59,600 bases of DNA, taken from assembly GCF_001612785.1 (NCBI RefSeq), contig NZ_BDBC01000050.1, positions 1-59,600 on the forward strand. The letters run 5' to 3'. This document shows positions 37,710-45,449 of this stretch, piece after piece. The translations under genes were made by a program, and so were the position numbers. The notes below the pieces were generated by a model, which was not told where the DNA came from, did no database searches, and saw only the letters and a program-made list of their open reading frames with translations. The stretch comes from Nocardia beijingensis NBRC 16342. GTDB lineage: Bacteria > Actinomycetota > Actinomycetes > Mycobacteriales > Mycobacteriaceae. The stretch's first letter is position 1. Each line of letters begins with the position of its first letter.

Positions 37710-38618
37710 TCAGCTCACGGCGCCGTTGACGACGGACTTGGCGATCGCGCCTTCCTGCACGCCCCAGTTCTTCGTGATCTCGAGGTATTTGCCTGTGTCG
37801 ATGAGGTACTGGACCGCCTTCTGCAGCACGGCGGCCAGCGGCGCGCCCTTGGGCACCGCCCAGCCATAGGGCGCGGAGTCGAACACCGGGCCGGCGTTCT
37901 CGATCTTGCCGTCGCTCTGCTTGATCGCGTACGCCGTCACCGGGGAGTCGGCCGACATGGCGTCGACCTGACCGAGCACGAGCGCGTTGGTCGCGGCGCT
38001 CTGCTCGTCGAACGACTTGATGTCGATGGCGGGTTTGCCCGCGGCGACGCACTTGGCACTCTTGGCGGGCACCTCGTCGGTGTGCTCGACGGTGGTGGCC
38101 TGCACGGCGACCTTCTTGCCGCAGGCGTTCTCCGGGTCTACCGGCTTGCCCTTCTGCTGGGCCCACTGGATGCCCGCGTTGAAGTAGGTGGTGAAGTCGA
38201 CCTGCTGCTCGCGTTCCTTGGAGTCGGTGATCGACGACATGCCCACGTCGTAGGTGCCCGCCTGGATCGAAGGAATGATCTTCTCGAAGGCCGACTCGAC
38301 GTACTCGGCCTTGACGCCGAGCACGGAGGCGACCGCGTCCATCAGGTCCACGTCGAAGCCGACGATCCGGCCCGTGGCGTCCTTGTACTCGTTCGGCTGG
38401 TAGGGGATGTTCACGCCGACGACCAGCTTGCCGGACTGCTTGATCTTGTCGGGGAGCTGCGCCGCGATCTCGTCGACCTTGTCCACCTGCACTTTCGCCA
38501 CCGAGGGGCCGGTGTCCTCGGTGTTCGTGGTACATCCGGTCAGCACCAGCGCGCCCGCGGCGAGCACGCCCGTGGCGGCTCGCAGGGCGCGCCTGCCGAG
38601 AAACGATCGATCAGACAC
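37710..38618 (-). CDS. Polar amino acid ABC transporter, substrate-binding lipoprotein
   Basis: A 302-residue family 3 solute-binding protein. The signal peptide ends in a lipobox LVLTGC, so it is membrane-anchored outside the cell. GKLVVGVNIPYQPNEYKDATGRIVGFDVDLMDAVAS is the ligand-binding opening, and VGMSSITDSKEREQQVDFTTYF follows. The GTG at 38618 follows GGAGGG; an open frame to 38663 lacks such a site. The ligand is a polar amino acid, exact type unknown. It is the first gene of the operon. Confidence 0.93.
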   Translation of the reverse strand: MSDRSFLGRRALRAATGVLAAGALVLTGCTTNTEDTGPSVAKVQVDKVDEIAAQLPDKIKQSGKLVVGVNIPYQPNEYKDATGRIVGFDVDLMDAVASVLGVKAEYVESAFEKIIPSIQAGTYDVGMSSITDSKEREQQVDFTTYFNAGIQWAQQKGKPVDPENACGKKVAVQATTVEHTDEVPAKSAKCVAAGKPAIDIKSFDEQSAATNALVLGQVDAMSADSPVTAYAIKQSDGKIENAGPVFDSAPYGWAVPKGAPLAAVLQKAVQYLIDTGKYLEITKNWGVQEGAIAKSVVNGAVS

Positions 38619-38853
38619 AGCAGCCCTCCACATTTCGGCTCCACGCAACCCGGGCGTCATCACCCGTTTGGCAATCTAAGCGACCGGGCCGCTCCGCGCT
38701 GGACAGTAATGCAACAGCAACACGATCTACTCGCGCGACCCCGGCGCACCGGCGGAAGACCATACTCCCGCGGGGTGCCGCTCCGGCGATCGGAGGAGCG
38801 ACGTCGGCGCGGACAGCATCGGCCCTCTCCGGCCGCCCGACTCCGCGGCCGTC
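38619..38853. other. Upstream region of the ABC operon
   Basis: No gene is seen. The promoter of the amino acid ABC operon should lie here; no strong -35/-10 pair is evident. From about 38837 the sequence already shows a partial copy of the tandem repeat that follows. Confidence 0.4.
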
Positions 38854-39138
38854 GCCGGGGGTGCGGGTGCGAACGGCCGCCGGGCACAGTCCGGGTGCGG
38901 AACGGCCGCCGGGCACGGTCGGGGTGCGAACGGCCGCCAGGCACAGTCCGACTACGCGGCCGTCGCCGGGCACAGTCCGACTACGCGGCCGTCGCCGGGC
39001 ACAGTCCGACTACGCGGCCGTCGCCGGGCACAGTCCGACTACGCGGCCGTCGCCGGGCACAGTCCGACTACGCGGCCGTCGCCGGGCACAGTCCGACTAC
39101 GCGGCCGTCGCCGGGCACGGTCCGGGTGCGCGGCTCCG
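38854..39138. repeat. 29-bp tandem repeat array, about ten units
   Basis: Units start at 38854, 38879, 38908, 38936, 38965, 38994, 39023, 39052, 39081 and 39110. The five units from 38965 to 39109 are identical, and that at 38936 differs by one base. The outer units are degenerate and of a second sequence type (tccgggtgcgg in place of tccgactacgcgg). Unit length 29 shifts the reading frame each time, so it is not a protein repeat. There are no spacers between units, so it is not CRISPR. It is a minisatellite (VNTR) in a non-coding region between the ABC operon and the SHOCT gene. Confidence 0.92.
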
Positions 39139-39565
39139 GCGGCGGCCGACCCGCCCGTCGCACACCTGTTCCGTTCGGGCGGCGGCCGAATTCGCCGGCA
39201 ATCTTGACGATGTCTCCGCCAGCGTCGATGATTATTTGCCGGTCTTTTCCGGCCGGACGAGTTTCTCCGGCTCGGCGGTTACAGCGAACGGCCTATCCGG
39301 ACACTCGAAAATTGATGCGCCCTAGATTGTTCGCGCGACCGGGCGCCGGTGCATCGTTCCCCTCTTCGGGCGCTTCGCACCGGTACCGCCCCGAATACCG
39401 ATGCGGGTTCGGCCTACCGGCACAACAGGCATACGACAGGCAGAGCCCGGCACGTCACAGAGAAAGGTTTGTCCTTCCGGCCACCGGGCCGTCCGACGGT
39501 CCGATCCAGAACGTGGTGAGCCGTGGATTCCGAATTCGCCGCGGGCTCACCCGAGGAGGTTCATC
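39139..39565. other. Intergenic region upstream of the SHOCT gene
   Basis: About 430 bp, no gene recognised. The open frame that runs through this region is a composition artefact. No strong promoter was recognised. The last 15 bases hold the GAGGAGG ribosome binding site of the next gene. Confidence 0.4.
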
Positions 39566-40027
39566 ATGGATTCGTTCTGGGACTACGTGTGGTACACGAT
39601 CCTCGTATTCGCTTTCGTGGCATACCTGATCGTGCTGTTCCAGATTCTGGTCGATCTGTTCCGCGACCACTCCGTCTCGGGCGTCGCCAAGGCCCTGTGG
39701 GTGATCGCCTTGGTGGTGCTCCCCTATCTCACGGCATTGGTCTACCTCATCGTCCGGGGCCGGGGCATGGCGCTGCGCGCCCAGCGAGCCCAAGCCGAGG
39801 CGAAAGAGGCCACCGACCAGTACATCCGAGAGGTCGCGGGTAAGTCTCCCGCGGAGAGCATCGCCGAGGCCAAAGCGCTGCTCGACTCGGGCGCGATCAC
39901 CGTGGCCGAGTTCGAGCAGCTCAAGGCCCAGGCGCTGGCGGGACAGCCCGGTCACGCGCCGCAACCGGGCGCCGCGCAGGCGCCACAGGCGACCGGGGCA
40001 CCCCCCGCCCGGCCGGTGGCGCGGTGA
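39566..40027 (+). CDS. PLDc_N/SHOCT-domain membrane protein
   Basis: A 153-residue protein. Two N-terminal helices (YTILVFAFVAYLIVLFQILV and KALWVIALVVLPYLTALVYLI) match the PLD nuclease N-terminal membrane domain. A charged linker follows, then a SHOCT motif (SIAEAKALLDSGAITVAEFEQLKAQAL, about residues 95-122) and a Pro/Ala tail. The ATG at 39566 follows GAGGAGG. Such proteins often accompany stress genes in actinobacteria. SHOCT motifs are thought to mediate oligomer or membrane association. It is convergent with a second SHOCT gene. Confidence 0.85.
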   Translation: MDSFWDYVWYTILVFAFVAYLIVLFQILVDLFRDHSVSGVAKALWVIALVVLPYLTALVYLIVRGRGMALRAQRAQAEAKEATDQYIREVAGKSPAESIAEAKALLDSGAITVAEFEQLKAQALAGQPGHAPQPGAAQAPQATGAPPARPVAR

Positions 40028-40057
40028 GCTGCGCCGCGAACCCGGCTCCGCGCCGAC

Positions 40058-40363
40058 TCAGGAAGCGAGGACGCGGGCCTTCTCGGCCTCGAACTCGGCT
40101 TCCGTGAGCACGCCCTGTGCTCTGAGTTGAGCGAGTTCCTTCAGGGCGCTGATCCGGTCCATGCCCGCACCGCCGCCACTCGGCGGTGCGGGCGCCTGCG
40201 GGGCTGGTTGCGGGGCATATTGCTGCGCGTACGGATCGTATTGCGCCTGCTGTTCCTGCGCCGCCCATCGTTCCCCCTGCCGCCGCGAGACGCGGTTGGA
40301 GACGGCGGTCGCGGTCCCGGCGACCACCGCGGTGCGGGCCACCCCGCGAAGCAATCCTGGCAT
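40058..40363 (-). CDS. SHOCT-domain protein
   Basis: A 101-residue protein. The N terminus (LLRGVARTAVVAGTATAVSNRVSRRQGERWAAQ) is a short hydrophobic helix seen in SHOCT partners. A Gln/Pro/Tyr-rich linker precedes the SHOCT motif RISALKELAQLRAQGVLTEAEFEAEKARVLAS. GGAG lies six bases before the ATG. It follows the DUF6325 gene by 9 bp, and the two form an operon. Confidence 0.88.
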   Translation of the reverse strand: MPGLLRGVARTAVVAGTATAVSNRVSRRQGERWAAQEQQAQYDPYAQQYAPQPAPQAPAPPSGGGAGMDRISALKELAQLRAQGVLTEAEFEAEKARVLAS

Positions 40364-40372
40364 GGCGGTCTC

Positions 40373-40825
40373 CTATCGACTCTCTGCCTCGAGCGCGTCC
40401 AGGGACGACAAAAGGCTCTGCACGGGGATGCGCCCCGAGGCGACGAGCTGAGCGCCGTTGCGGCGCAAGGCGGATGCGAAAGGCGCCGCCCACCTGTTCT
40501 CGTAGACCAGGATCGCGGCCGAGCACCCGGGTTCGAGCGCGGCTCCGGCTTCCCTGCGGTCGGCTTCGTCCAGCAGGCCGGAGCCCGCCTCCTCGAACAG
40601 GGTGATATCGAAGTCGCCTTCGAGTCCCATGTCCGCGATATCGATTCCGGACAGGGAACCGTCGGCGCCCTTGCGGACGAACGCCAGGTCGAGCACCCGG
40701 ACGATGCCGCGCTCGACGAGATCGACCAGCATGGGCAGGGCCGACCCGTCGGGGGGCCGATCCGCGGGGAATTCGATAACGAGATAGTCAATAGGACCTA
40801 TCGGGTCGATATCGGTATCGGTCAC
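40373..40825 (-). CDS. DUF6325 family protein
   Basis: A 150-residue protein of the DUF6325 (DUF1269-related) family: GPIDYLVIEFPADRPPDGSALPMLVDLVERGIVRVLDLAFVRKGADG ... EPGCSAAILVYENRWAAPFASALRRNGAQLVASGRI. The fold is a predicted ferredoxin-like domain with two membrane-independent halves. The GTG at 40825 follows GAGG with a 6-nt spacer; an ATG at 40843 has none. It is paired with a SHOCT gene, a recurring pair in actinobacteria. Function unknown; a role in envelope or stress response is an inference. Confidence 0.82.
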   Translation of the reverse strand: MTDTDIDPIGPIDYLVIEFPADRPPDGSALPMLVDLVERGIVRVLDLAFVRKGADGSLSGIDIADMGLEGDFDITLFEEAGSGLLDEADRREAGAALEPGCSAAILVYENRWAAPFASALRRNGAQLVASGRIPVQSLLSSLDALEAESR

Positions 40826-41084
40826 CGGAAGCCTCTTTTCCATTTCGATCGGATTCCACGCAGGATCGCCGGAATACACACCTGGCATCGCGGATCCGGG
40901 AACGGGCAACTTCGGATTTCGCTGCCCTCCCGATGCTAATCTCAGTGATAGCGTACGCCGCTGACCGACACCCGGTCGCGCAATATCCGGCCCGGCCGCC
41001 CCGCAGGGCACGAAGCCCGTTGCGGCATGACGTGCATGCGCACATCCCATGCCGACACGCATAATTCGCGAAAGGGAACCGCAA

Positions 41085-41564
41085 ATGTCGCAACACACGC
41101 CGGTGAATCGGGACGACCATCGCGTCCGGCAAGGCATCGCCGCAGGCACGTCGATCGCGGCCGCGATCATGTTGACCACCGTCGGGTTCCTTCAGTTGTT
41201 CCAAGGAATATCGGCGGTGGCCGAGGACGAACTCTTCGTCCAGGGCCAGCAATACACCTTCAAGTTCGACTTCACCGCCTGGGGCTGGACGCACATCGTG
41301 CTCGGGGTGTTGATGATCGTCGTCGGCATCGCCTTGATGACCGGGGCGACCTGGGCCCGGGTGTCGGCGATCGTCATCGCGGCGCTATCGATCATCGCCA
41401 ACTTCTTGTGGCTGCCGTACTACCCGGGTTGGTCAATCCTGATCATCGCGCTCGACGTCGTGGTGATCTGGGCCGTCGCGACATGGAACCCGGAGACGAC
41501 TTTCTCCGAACCGAACGCGGCCACCGGTCCCGGAGCGCCGCGCTCCGGCTCGGCGACGACCTGA
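41085..41564 (+). CDS. DUF7144 family membrane protein
   Basis: A 159-residue protein with four membrane helices: AAGTSIAAAIMLTTVGFLQLF, WTHIVLGVLMIVVGIALMTG, ARVSAIVIAALSIIANFLWL and ILIIALDVVVIWAVATW. The family is common in actinobacteria and has no assigned function. AAAGGGAA precedes the ATG at 41085. It is divergent from the DUF6325-SHOCT operon. A Pro/Ser-rich C-terminal tail faces the cytosol or exterior. Confidence 0.82.
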   Translation: MSQHTPVNRDDHRVRQGIAAGTSIAAAIMLTTVGFLQLFQGISAVAEDELFVQGQQYTFKFDFTAWGWTHIVLGVLMIVVGIALMTGATWARVSAIVIAALSIIANFLWLPYYPGWSILIIALDVVVIWAVATWNPETTFSEPNAATGPGAPRSGSATT

Positions 41565-41934
41565 GCAGCGCCGCCGCCGGTCGCTTCTGGCACCCGACGC
41601 CGTTCCCTGGGTGCGGAATTCATGGATTTCGACGCGAGTGACGACCACGGTGCCGACGCCGCCACGGACCGCGCTGCACGGGGGTCGGCGTGGTGATCGC
41701 GCTGGGCGCTTACCTCACCGGCGGCTGAGCCTCGGCCACAGGGGCGCCGTGGATTCGGGCGCGCTGTGGACGCGGTATGGCATCTCCGACGATGACGCAC
41801 GCCGAATCGGATGCGTGCCTGGGCTTCCCGGGCGCACGCCGCACGCTGATGATTCGTCCCGTCCGGCAGCGACCGGCGGCCCGAGGCGGATAGCGGGACC
41901 TCGGCCGGGTGCGGTGCGCGAAACGGTTATCCGG
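41565..41934. other. Intergenic region with possible decayed coding sequence
   Basis: No intact gene is seen. A short open frame from 41623 (MDFDASDDHGADAATDRAAR) ends early, and a one-base shift would join it to a hydrophobic stretch GVGVVIALGAYLTGG ending at a TGA near 41728. This could be a frameshifted small membrane protein, or chance. The rest shows nothing. Confidence 0.3.
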
Positions 41935-43029
41935 CTACCTGCGGTGCACCCGTGCGCACACCTGCTCGGTGAATTCGCTGGTGGATGCGAGTCCGCCGAG
42001 GTCGGCGGTGGCGATGCCCGCTTCGAAGACCGCGGCGACGGCCCGTTCGATCCGCTCGCCGGCCCGCGCCAGGGTCACGTCGCCGTGCCGGGCTGCCAGC
42101 CAGCGCAGCAGCATCGCCGCCGACAATTGCAATGCCGCCGGATTCGCCCGGTTGTGCCCCGCCAGCGCGGGCGCCGCGCCGTGCACCGCTTGGGCCATGG
42201 CCGTGGTGTCCGAACAGTTCAGCGAGGCGGCCAGCCCGAGTGATCCGCTCAGTTCCCCCGCGAGATCGGACAGGATGTCTCCGAACAGGTTCTCGGTGAC
42301 CAGGACGTCGTAGTCGGAGGCGGCGCGGACCAAGTGCGCGGCCGCCGCGTCGACGTGTTCGTCGTCCACCTCGATCCCCGGGTACTCCTGGGCGACCTCG
42401 CGGCAGACGTCGCGGAACAGGCCCATGGTCAGCGGCAGGACATTGGCCTTGTGCACGATCGTCACCCGTTTGCGTCGCGTCGCGGCCAGCCGGAACGCCT
42501 GATGCGCGATCCGCTCGCAGGCGGAGCGGGTCACCAGCCCGACCGACATCGCGATGTCCGGTGTCGGCCGGAACTCCCCCGACCCGGCGAACATGTTGCG
42601 GTCGGCGTAGAACCCTTCGCTGTTCTCCCGCACAATCACCAGGTCGATGTCCGGCGCCGCGGCGCGCACGCCGGCGAAGGCACGCGCGGGCCGGATGTTG
42701 GCGTAGAGGCCGAAATGCTTGCGGATGGCGCCACCGGGCGCGACGCGATGTTCGGCCGGGTAAGACGCGTTGTCGTGCGGGCCGAGAATCCACGCGTCCA
42801 CGTCCGCCAACCGCTCGAGCGTCTGCTCGGGTAGCGGCGTGCCGAACTCGGCGATGGCCTGGTGGCCCATGGCCAGCGGCACCCACTCGACCGGGGCGGC
42901 GCCCGCCGCGGACAGTGCCTCGTCGACGACCTCCCTCGCCGCGCGCACCACCTCGGGGCCGATGCCGTCGCCGTCGATCAGGCCCAGCCGCAGTGCCCGG
43001 TCCAGCCGGGGTCGATTCGCGTCGTTCAC
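41935..43029 (-). CDS. Isocitrate/isopropylmalate dehydrogenase family enzyme
   Basis: A 364-residue beta-decarboxylating, NAD(P)-dependent 2-hydroxyacid dehydrogenase. LGLIDGDGIGPEVVRAAREV opens the fold, LYANIRPARAF is the substrate Arg loop, and IVRENSEGFY is typical of homoisocitrate, tartrate and isocitrate dehydrogenase relatives rather than LeuB. IVHKANVLPLTMGLF and ENLFGDILSDLAGEL carry the catalytic Lys and metal-binding Asp residues. The GTG start follows GGAGGA. There are no leuB-type neighbours, so the substrate is uncertain. Confidence 0.9.
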   Translation of the reverse strand: MNDANRPRLDRALRLGLIDGDGIGPEVVRAAREVVDEALSAAGAAPVEWVPLAMGHQAIAEFGTPLPEQTLERLADVDAWILGPHDNASYPAEHRVAPGGAIRKHFGLYANIRPARAFAGVRAAAPDIDLVIVRENSEGFYADRNMFAGSGEFRPTPDIAMSVGLVTRSACERIAHQAFRLAATRRKRVTIVHKANVLPLTMGLFRDVCREVAQEYPGIEVDDEHVDAAAAHLVRAASDYDVLVTENLFGDILSDLAGELSGSLGLAASLNCSDTTAMAQAVHGAAPALAGHNRANPAALQLSAAMLLRWLAARHGDVTLARAGERIERAVAAVFEAGIATADLGGLASTSEFTEQVCARVHRR

Positions 43030-43108
43030 CGGAACATCCTCCCGCCGGCGCGCCCCGCCGGCGGAACCGGCCCGCGGACACGCCGGTTGCGGTTACCTTC
43101 GGGGGACC

Positions 43109-43639
43109 ATGGTGCAGTCGGTCGAACTACTCCTCGACGAGGCCGCCGACACGGAGATCCGCCGCCAGTGGCAGCTGCTGGCGGAAGCAGGCGTGCCGAG
43201 CCTCGCCGCGCGCGCCGACGAGTCCAATCGCCCGCACGTCACCGCCGGGGTGGCCAGGCAGATCTGGCCGCGCATCGAGCAGGCGCTGGACGAGCTGGCC
43301 TTCGCGCCGATCCCCGTCCGGCTCGGCGGGCTGGTGGTCTTCGGCGCCCGCCGCCCCATCCTGGTCCGGCTGGTGGTCCCGTCCGAGGCGTTGCTCGCCC
43401 TGCATCGCCGGATCTTCCACACGATCTCCCCGTGCCCCGGCGTTCCGGGCAACCTGCATCCGGACGCGTGGACGCCGCACATCACCCTCGCCAGGCGGGT
43501 GCCCCCGCACCAGCTCGGCGAGGCCATCCACGCCGTCGCGCGAGACCGGGATTTTCCCGCGACGGTGCTGGGTATCCGTCGATGGGACGGGGATCAGCGG
43601 CGCGAGTGGCCGGTCGGCCAGGTCCGCCGTGGAAGATAA
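43109..43639 (+). CDS. 2'-5' RNA ligase family (2H phosphoesterase) protein
   Basis: A 176-residue protein with two His-x-Thr motifs: RPHVTAGVA (His42 region) and TPHITLARR (about residue 125), the active site of 2H phosphoesterases, which act on 2'-5' bonds or cyclic phosphates in RNA. GGGGGA precedes the ATG at 43109. It is divergent from the dehydrogenase and lies 47 bp upstream of thioredoxin in the same direction, so co-transcription is possible. The substrate RNA is unknown. Confidence 0.82.
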   Translation: MVQSVELLLDEAADTEIRRQWQLLAEAGVPSLAARADESNRPHVTAGVARQIWPRIEQALDELAFAPIPVRLGGLVVFGARRPILVRLVVPSEALLALHRRIFHTISPCPGVPGNLHPDAWTPHITLARRVPPHQLGEAIHAVARDRDFPATVLGIRRWDGDQRREWPVGQVRRGR

Positions 43640-43686
43640 CCGGAGCAGCCCGCGTTATAGCGAGCACACCGAAACGAGAGGACGTC

Positions 43687-44058
43687 ATGGCCACCCAAAC
43701 GCTGACCCAGCACAATTTCGATGAGGTAGTCACCGGGAACGACGTGGTACTCGTCGATTTCTGGGCCGATTGGTGCGGTCCGTGCAAGAGTTTCGCACCG
43801 ACTTTCGAGGCCTCCTCCGACAAGCACCCCGACGTGGTGCACGGAAAGGTCGACACCGAATCCGAGCAGGGCCTCGCGGCGGCCGCCAACATCCGCTCCA
43901 TCCCGACCATCATGGCTTTCCGGGAGGGTGTGCTGGTGTTCGCGCAGCCCGGCGCGCTGCCGCCCGCGGCGCTCGAGGATCTGGTGACCCAGGTCAAGGC
44001 GCTGGACATGGACGAGGTGCGCAAGCAGCTCGCCGAGCAGCAGCAGGCCGGACAGTAG
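43687..44058 (+). CDS. Thioredoxin
   Basis: A 123-residue thioredoxin for disulfide reduction. Active site WCGPC with Cys30 and Cys33, DFWADWCGPCKSFAPTFE; the cis-Pro loop is RSIPTIMAF. A C-terminal helical extension of about 20 residues (DMDEVRKQLAEQQQAGQ) is longer than in standard TrxA (108) and resembles other actinobacterial thioredoxins. GAGAGGACGTC precedes the ATG. No thioredoxin reductase is nearby. Confidence 0.93.
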   Translation: MATQTLTQHNFDEVVTGNDVVLVDFWADWCGPCKSFAPTFEASSDKHPDVVHGKVDTESEQGLAAAANIRSIPTIMAFREGVLVFAQPGALPPAALEDLVTQVKALDMDEVRKQLAEQQQAGQ

Positions 44059-44103
44059 TTCGCGCGGCGCGGTGAACCACTGCGCCGCAAGGGAATTGGT
44101 TCG

Positions 44104-44147
44104 GGCCCGGATACGGACACGCGGAAGCGGCAGTCCGTGTCCGGGCC
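44104..44147. terminator. Hairpin after the thioredoxin gene
   Basis: GGCCCGGATACGGAC (44104-44118) pairs with GTCCGTGTCCGGGCC (44133-44147), with one mismatch. A second hairpin follows, making a double terminator between convergent genes. Confidence 0.65.
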
Positions 44148-44168
44148 GGCTGCGCGTTCGGGGCCGGG

Positions 44169-44201
44169 CGCACCCTCAGGGCGGCATGCCCCGAGGGTGC
44201 G
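44169..44201. terminator. Second hairpin between thioredoxin and the LeuA-domain gene
   Basis: CGCACCCTC (44169-44177) pairs with GAGGGTGCG (44193-44201) with an inner GGGC/GCCC helix. It lies 10 bp past the LeuA-domain stop (44211). Confidence 0.65.
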
Positions 44202-44210
44202 AGCCTCGAG

Positions 44211-44648
44211 TCAGGACGCGCCGAGCAGGTTGACGCCCGCGATCATGGCGCGGACCGTCGACTCGGCGCCGTCGTCCGCGATCGCCGCGCCCCAGCCGCG
44301 CCTGCCGTTGCATTCGCACTGCACGAAGGTGGCGGTGCCGTCGGCGGTGCGCCGCTGATGGAATTGCAGGATCTCGACGGGGTAGCCCTCGTCGTAGAGG
44401 GCCGAGGTCATCGCCGCGACCGGATTGCCGGTGGCGACGACGGTCCGCATATGCCCGGCGAACTCCAGCGTGGCGGTGAACTCCGCGGTCCTCGCGCCCG
44501 CGGGCGACCACTCGCCGAGCCGGATCGGGCCGCCGTGCGCGCAATACCGGCTGTGGAATTCCGCCGAGGTCAGCCCGGCGGCTTCGGCGCGTAGGCCCTT
44601 GGGGGCGGCGGCGTGGAACATGTCTGTATCAAGAGTCAGGATGGTCAT
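44211..44648 (-). CDS. Stand-alone LeuA regulatory (dimerisation) domain protein
   Basis: A 145-residue protein that matches the C-terminal LeuA_dimer domain of 2-isopropylmalate/homocitrate synthase, the site of leucine feedback inhibition: TAEFTATLEFAGHMRTVVATGNPVAAMTSALYDEGYPVEIL and ATFVQCECNGRRGWGAAIADD. It has no catalytic TIM barrel (no HxH or DDR motifs), so it cannot be a synthase. It might sense leucine or modulate a full LeuA elsewhere, or have taken another role. The ATG at 44648 has a weak ribosome binding site. A possible attenuator lies upstream. Confidence 0.7.
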   Translation of the reverse strand: MTILTLDTDMFHAAAPKGLRAEAAGLTSAEFHSRYCAHGGPIRLGEWSPAGARTAEFTATLEFAGHMRTVVATGNPVAAMTSALYDEGYPVEILQFHQRRTADGTATFVQCECNGRRGWGAAIADDGAESTVRAMIAGVNLLGAS

Positions 44649-44689
44649 TGAAAGTAGGTCTTCCCGAAGAATGTCGTGGCTCAGTTGAC

Positions 44690-44798
44690 AGAGGGGACCA
44701 GCACTAACAAGTGGATATGCCCGCAGCGAGGGGGCCGGCCCGAATCAGACCCCGCTACGGCGGGCTACTACGAGGACTCGGGGAAGCGACGCCACCAT
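44690..44798 (-). promoter_or_regulatory. Possible leader-peptide attenuator of the LeuA-domain gene
   Basis: A 17-codon frame (44798-44745, MVASLPRVLVVARRSGV) carries Val-Leu-Val-Val encoded partly by the rare GTA GTA, just before a CCCGC-CGTA-GCGGG hairpin. Downstream GGGCCGGCCC and GCCC/GGGC elements could form alternative helices. This resembles branched-chain amino acid attenuators of actinobacteria. No good ribosome binding site or U run is seen, so it is tentative. Confidence 0.35.
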
Positions 44799-45074
44799 CG
44801 CGGTGAGCGGAAGTAGCTCGGCGCGAACCTCGGGCACGGAGGCGGTAGCCTGCGCGGCCACGGAGGGCCCGATGAGCGACGCCGAAAGCAGAGCGCTGTC
44901 GCGGTCTGCGACATGGAGCGCTGCGCTGCGGCGGTCGGCGGGATTCGGCACGGGATCGAGGATAGGGACATCGCGGCGCAATAGCAACCACATCCGATGC
45001 CCGATTTGTCTACTGACGAGTACCATCGTCGCAGTTCAGGACGGCGCGGCCCGCCGGGGGGTAGCGTCGGTGAC
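44799..45074. other. Intergenic region, divergent promoters
   Basis: No gene is recognised in the 276 bp between the leader region and the DUF6191 start. An open frame on the minus strand (44745-45026, 93 codons) shares its end with the proposed leader peptide and shows no recognised homology. Confidence 0.35.
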
Positions 45075-45389
45075 ATGGGTCTCCTCGTAGCGACGACCAT
45101 CCCCGGTCTGGCCGTCCTGCTCATCCTGCTGGCCTTCGCCGAAGTCGCCTGGAACAAGCTCACCGGCGGCCGCGCGCTGCCCTGGACCCGCAAACGGTCG
45201 GGGCTCCCGGTCGCCGCGGCGGGGTTCGAAGAGGTCACGGCGGTTTTCCAGGGCGGCAAACACCACGAGTTCGAGCAGCGGATGACGGCGCTGATGCACC
45301 GGGAGGACGCCACCGCGGGGGCGCCGCCGCGCGACGAGGTCGATCTCGGCGCGGGTTCGGCGCGGCTGATCGCGCGGCGATCATCGTGA
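45075..45389 (+). CDS. DUF6191 family small membrane protein
   Basis: A 104-residue protein with one N-terminal membrane helix (TTIPGLAVLLILLAFAEVAWNKL) and a cytosolic part, FEEVTAVFQGGKHHEFEQRMTALMHRED, typical of DUF6191. Function unknown. GGGGGG precedes the ATG at 45075. It is convergent with the carbonic anhydrase across a strong hairpin. Confidence 0.78.
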   Translation: MGLLVATTIPGLAVLLILLAFAEVAWNKLTGGRALPWTRKRSGLPVAAAGFEEVTAVFQGGKHHEFEQRMTALMHREDATAGAPPRDEVDLGAGSARLIARRSS

Positions 45390-45392
45390 AAC

Positions 45393-45430
45393 GCGGTGAG
45401 ATCCGGGCGATCGCACCCGGATCTCACCGC
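45393..45430. terminator. Bidirectional terminator, 15-bp perfect stem
   Basis: GCGGTGAGATCCGGG (45393-45407) pairs with CCCGGATCTCACCGC (45416-45430) around an 8-nt loop, between the convergent DUF6191 and carbonic anhydrase genes. Confidence 0.8.
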
Positions 45431-45449
45431 GGCAGTGTGATTTTCGCCC

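Noticed and set aside
38854..39138. Possible CRISPR array from regularly spaced repeats
   Set aside because: The 29-bp units are directly adjacent, with no spacers, and no cas genes are present. It is a tandem minisatellite.
36720..39629. 969-residue open frame on the plus strand
   Set aside because: It is antisense to the amino acid ABC operon and runs through the non-coding repeat array; composition rich in Arg/His/Gly/Ala marks it as a high-GC shadow frame.
44745..45026. 93-residue protein-coding gene on the minus strand
   Set aside because: No homology recognised, no ribosome binding site, and mixed codon usage; the end of the frame is better explained as a leader peptide.
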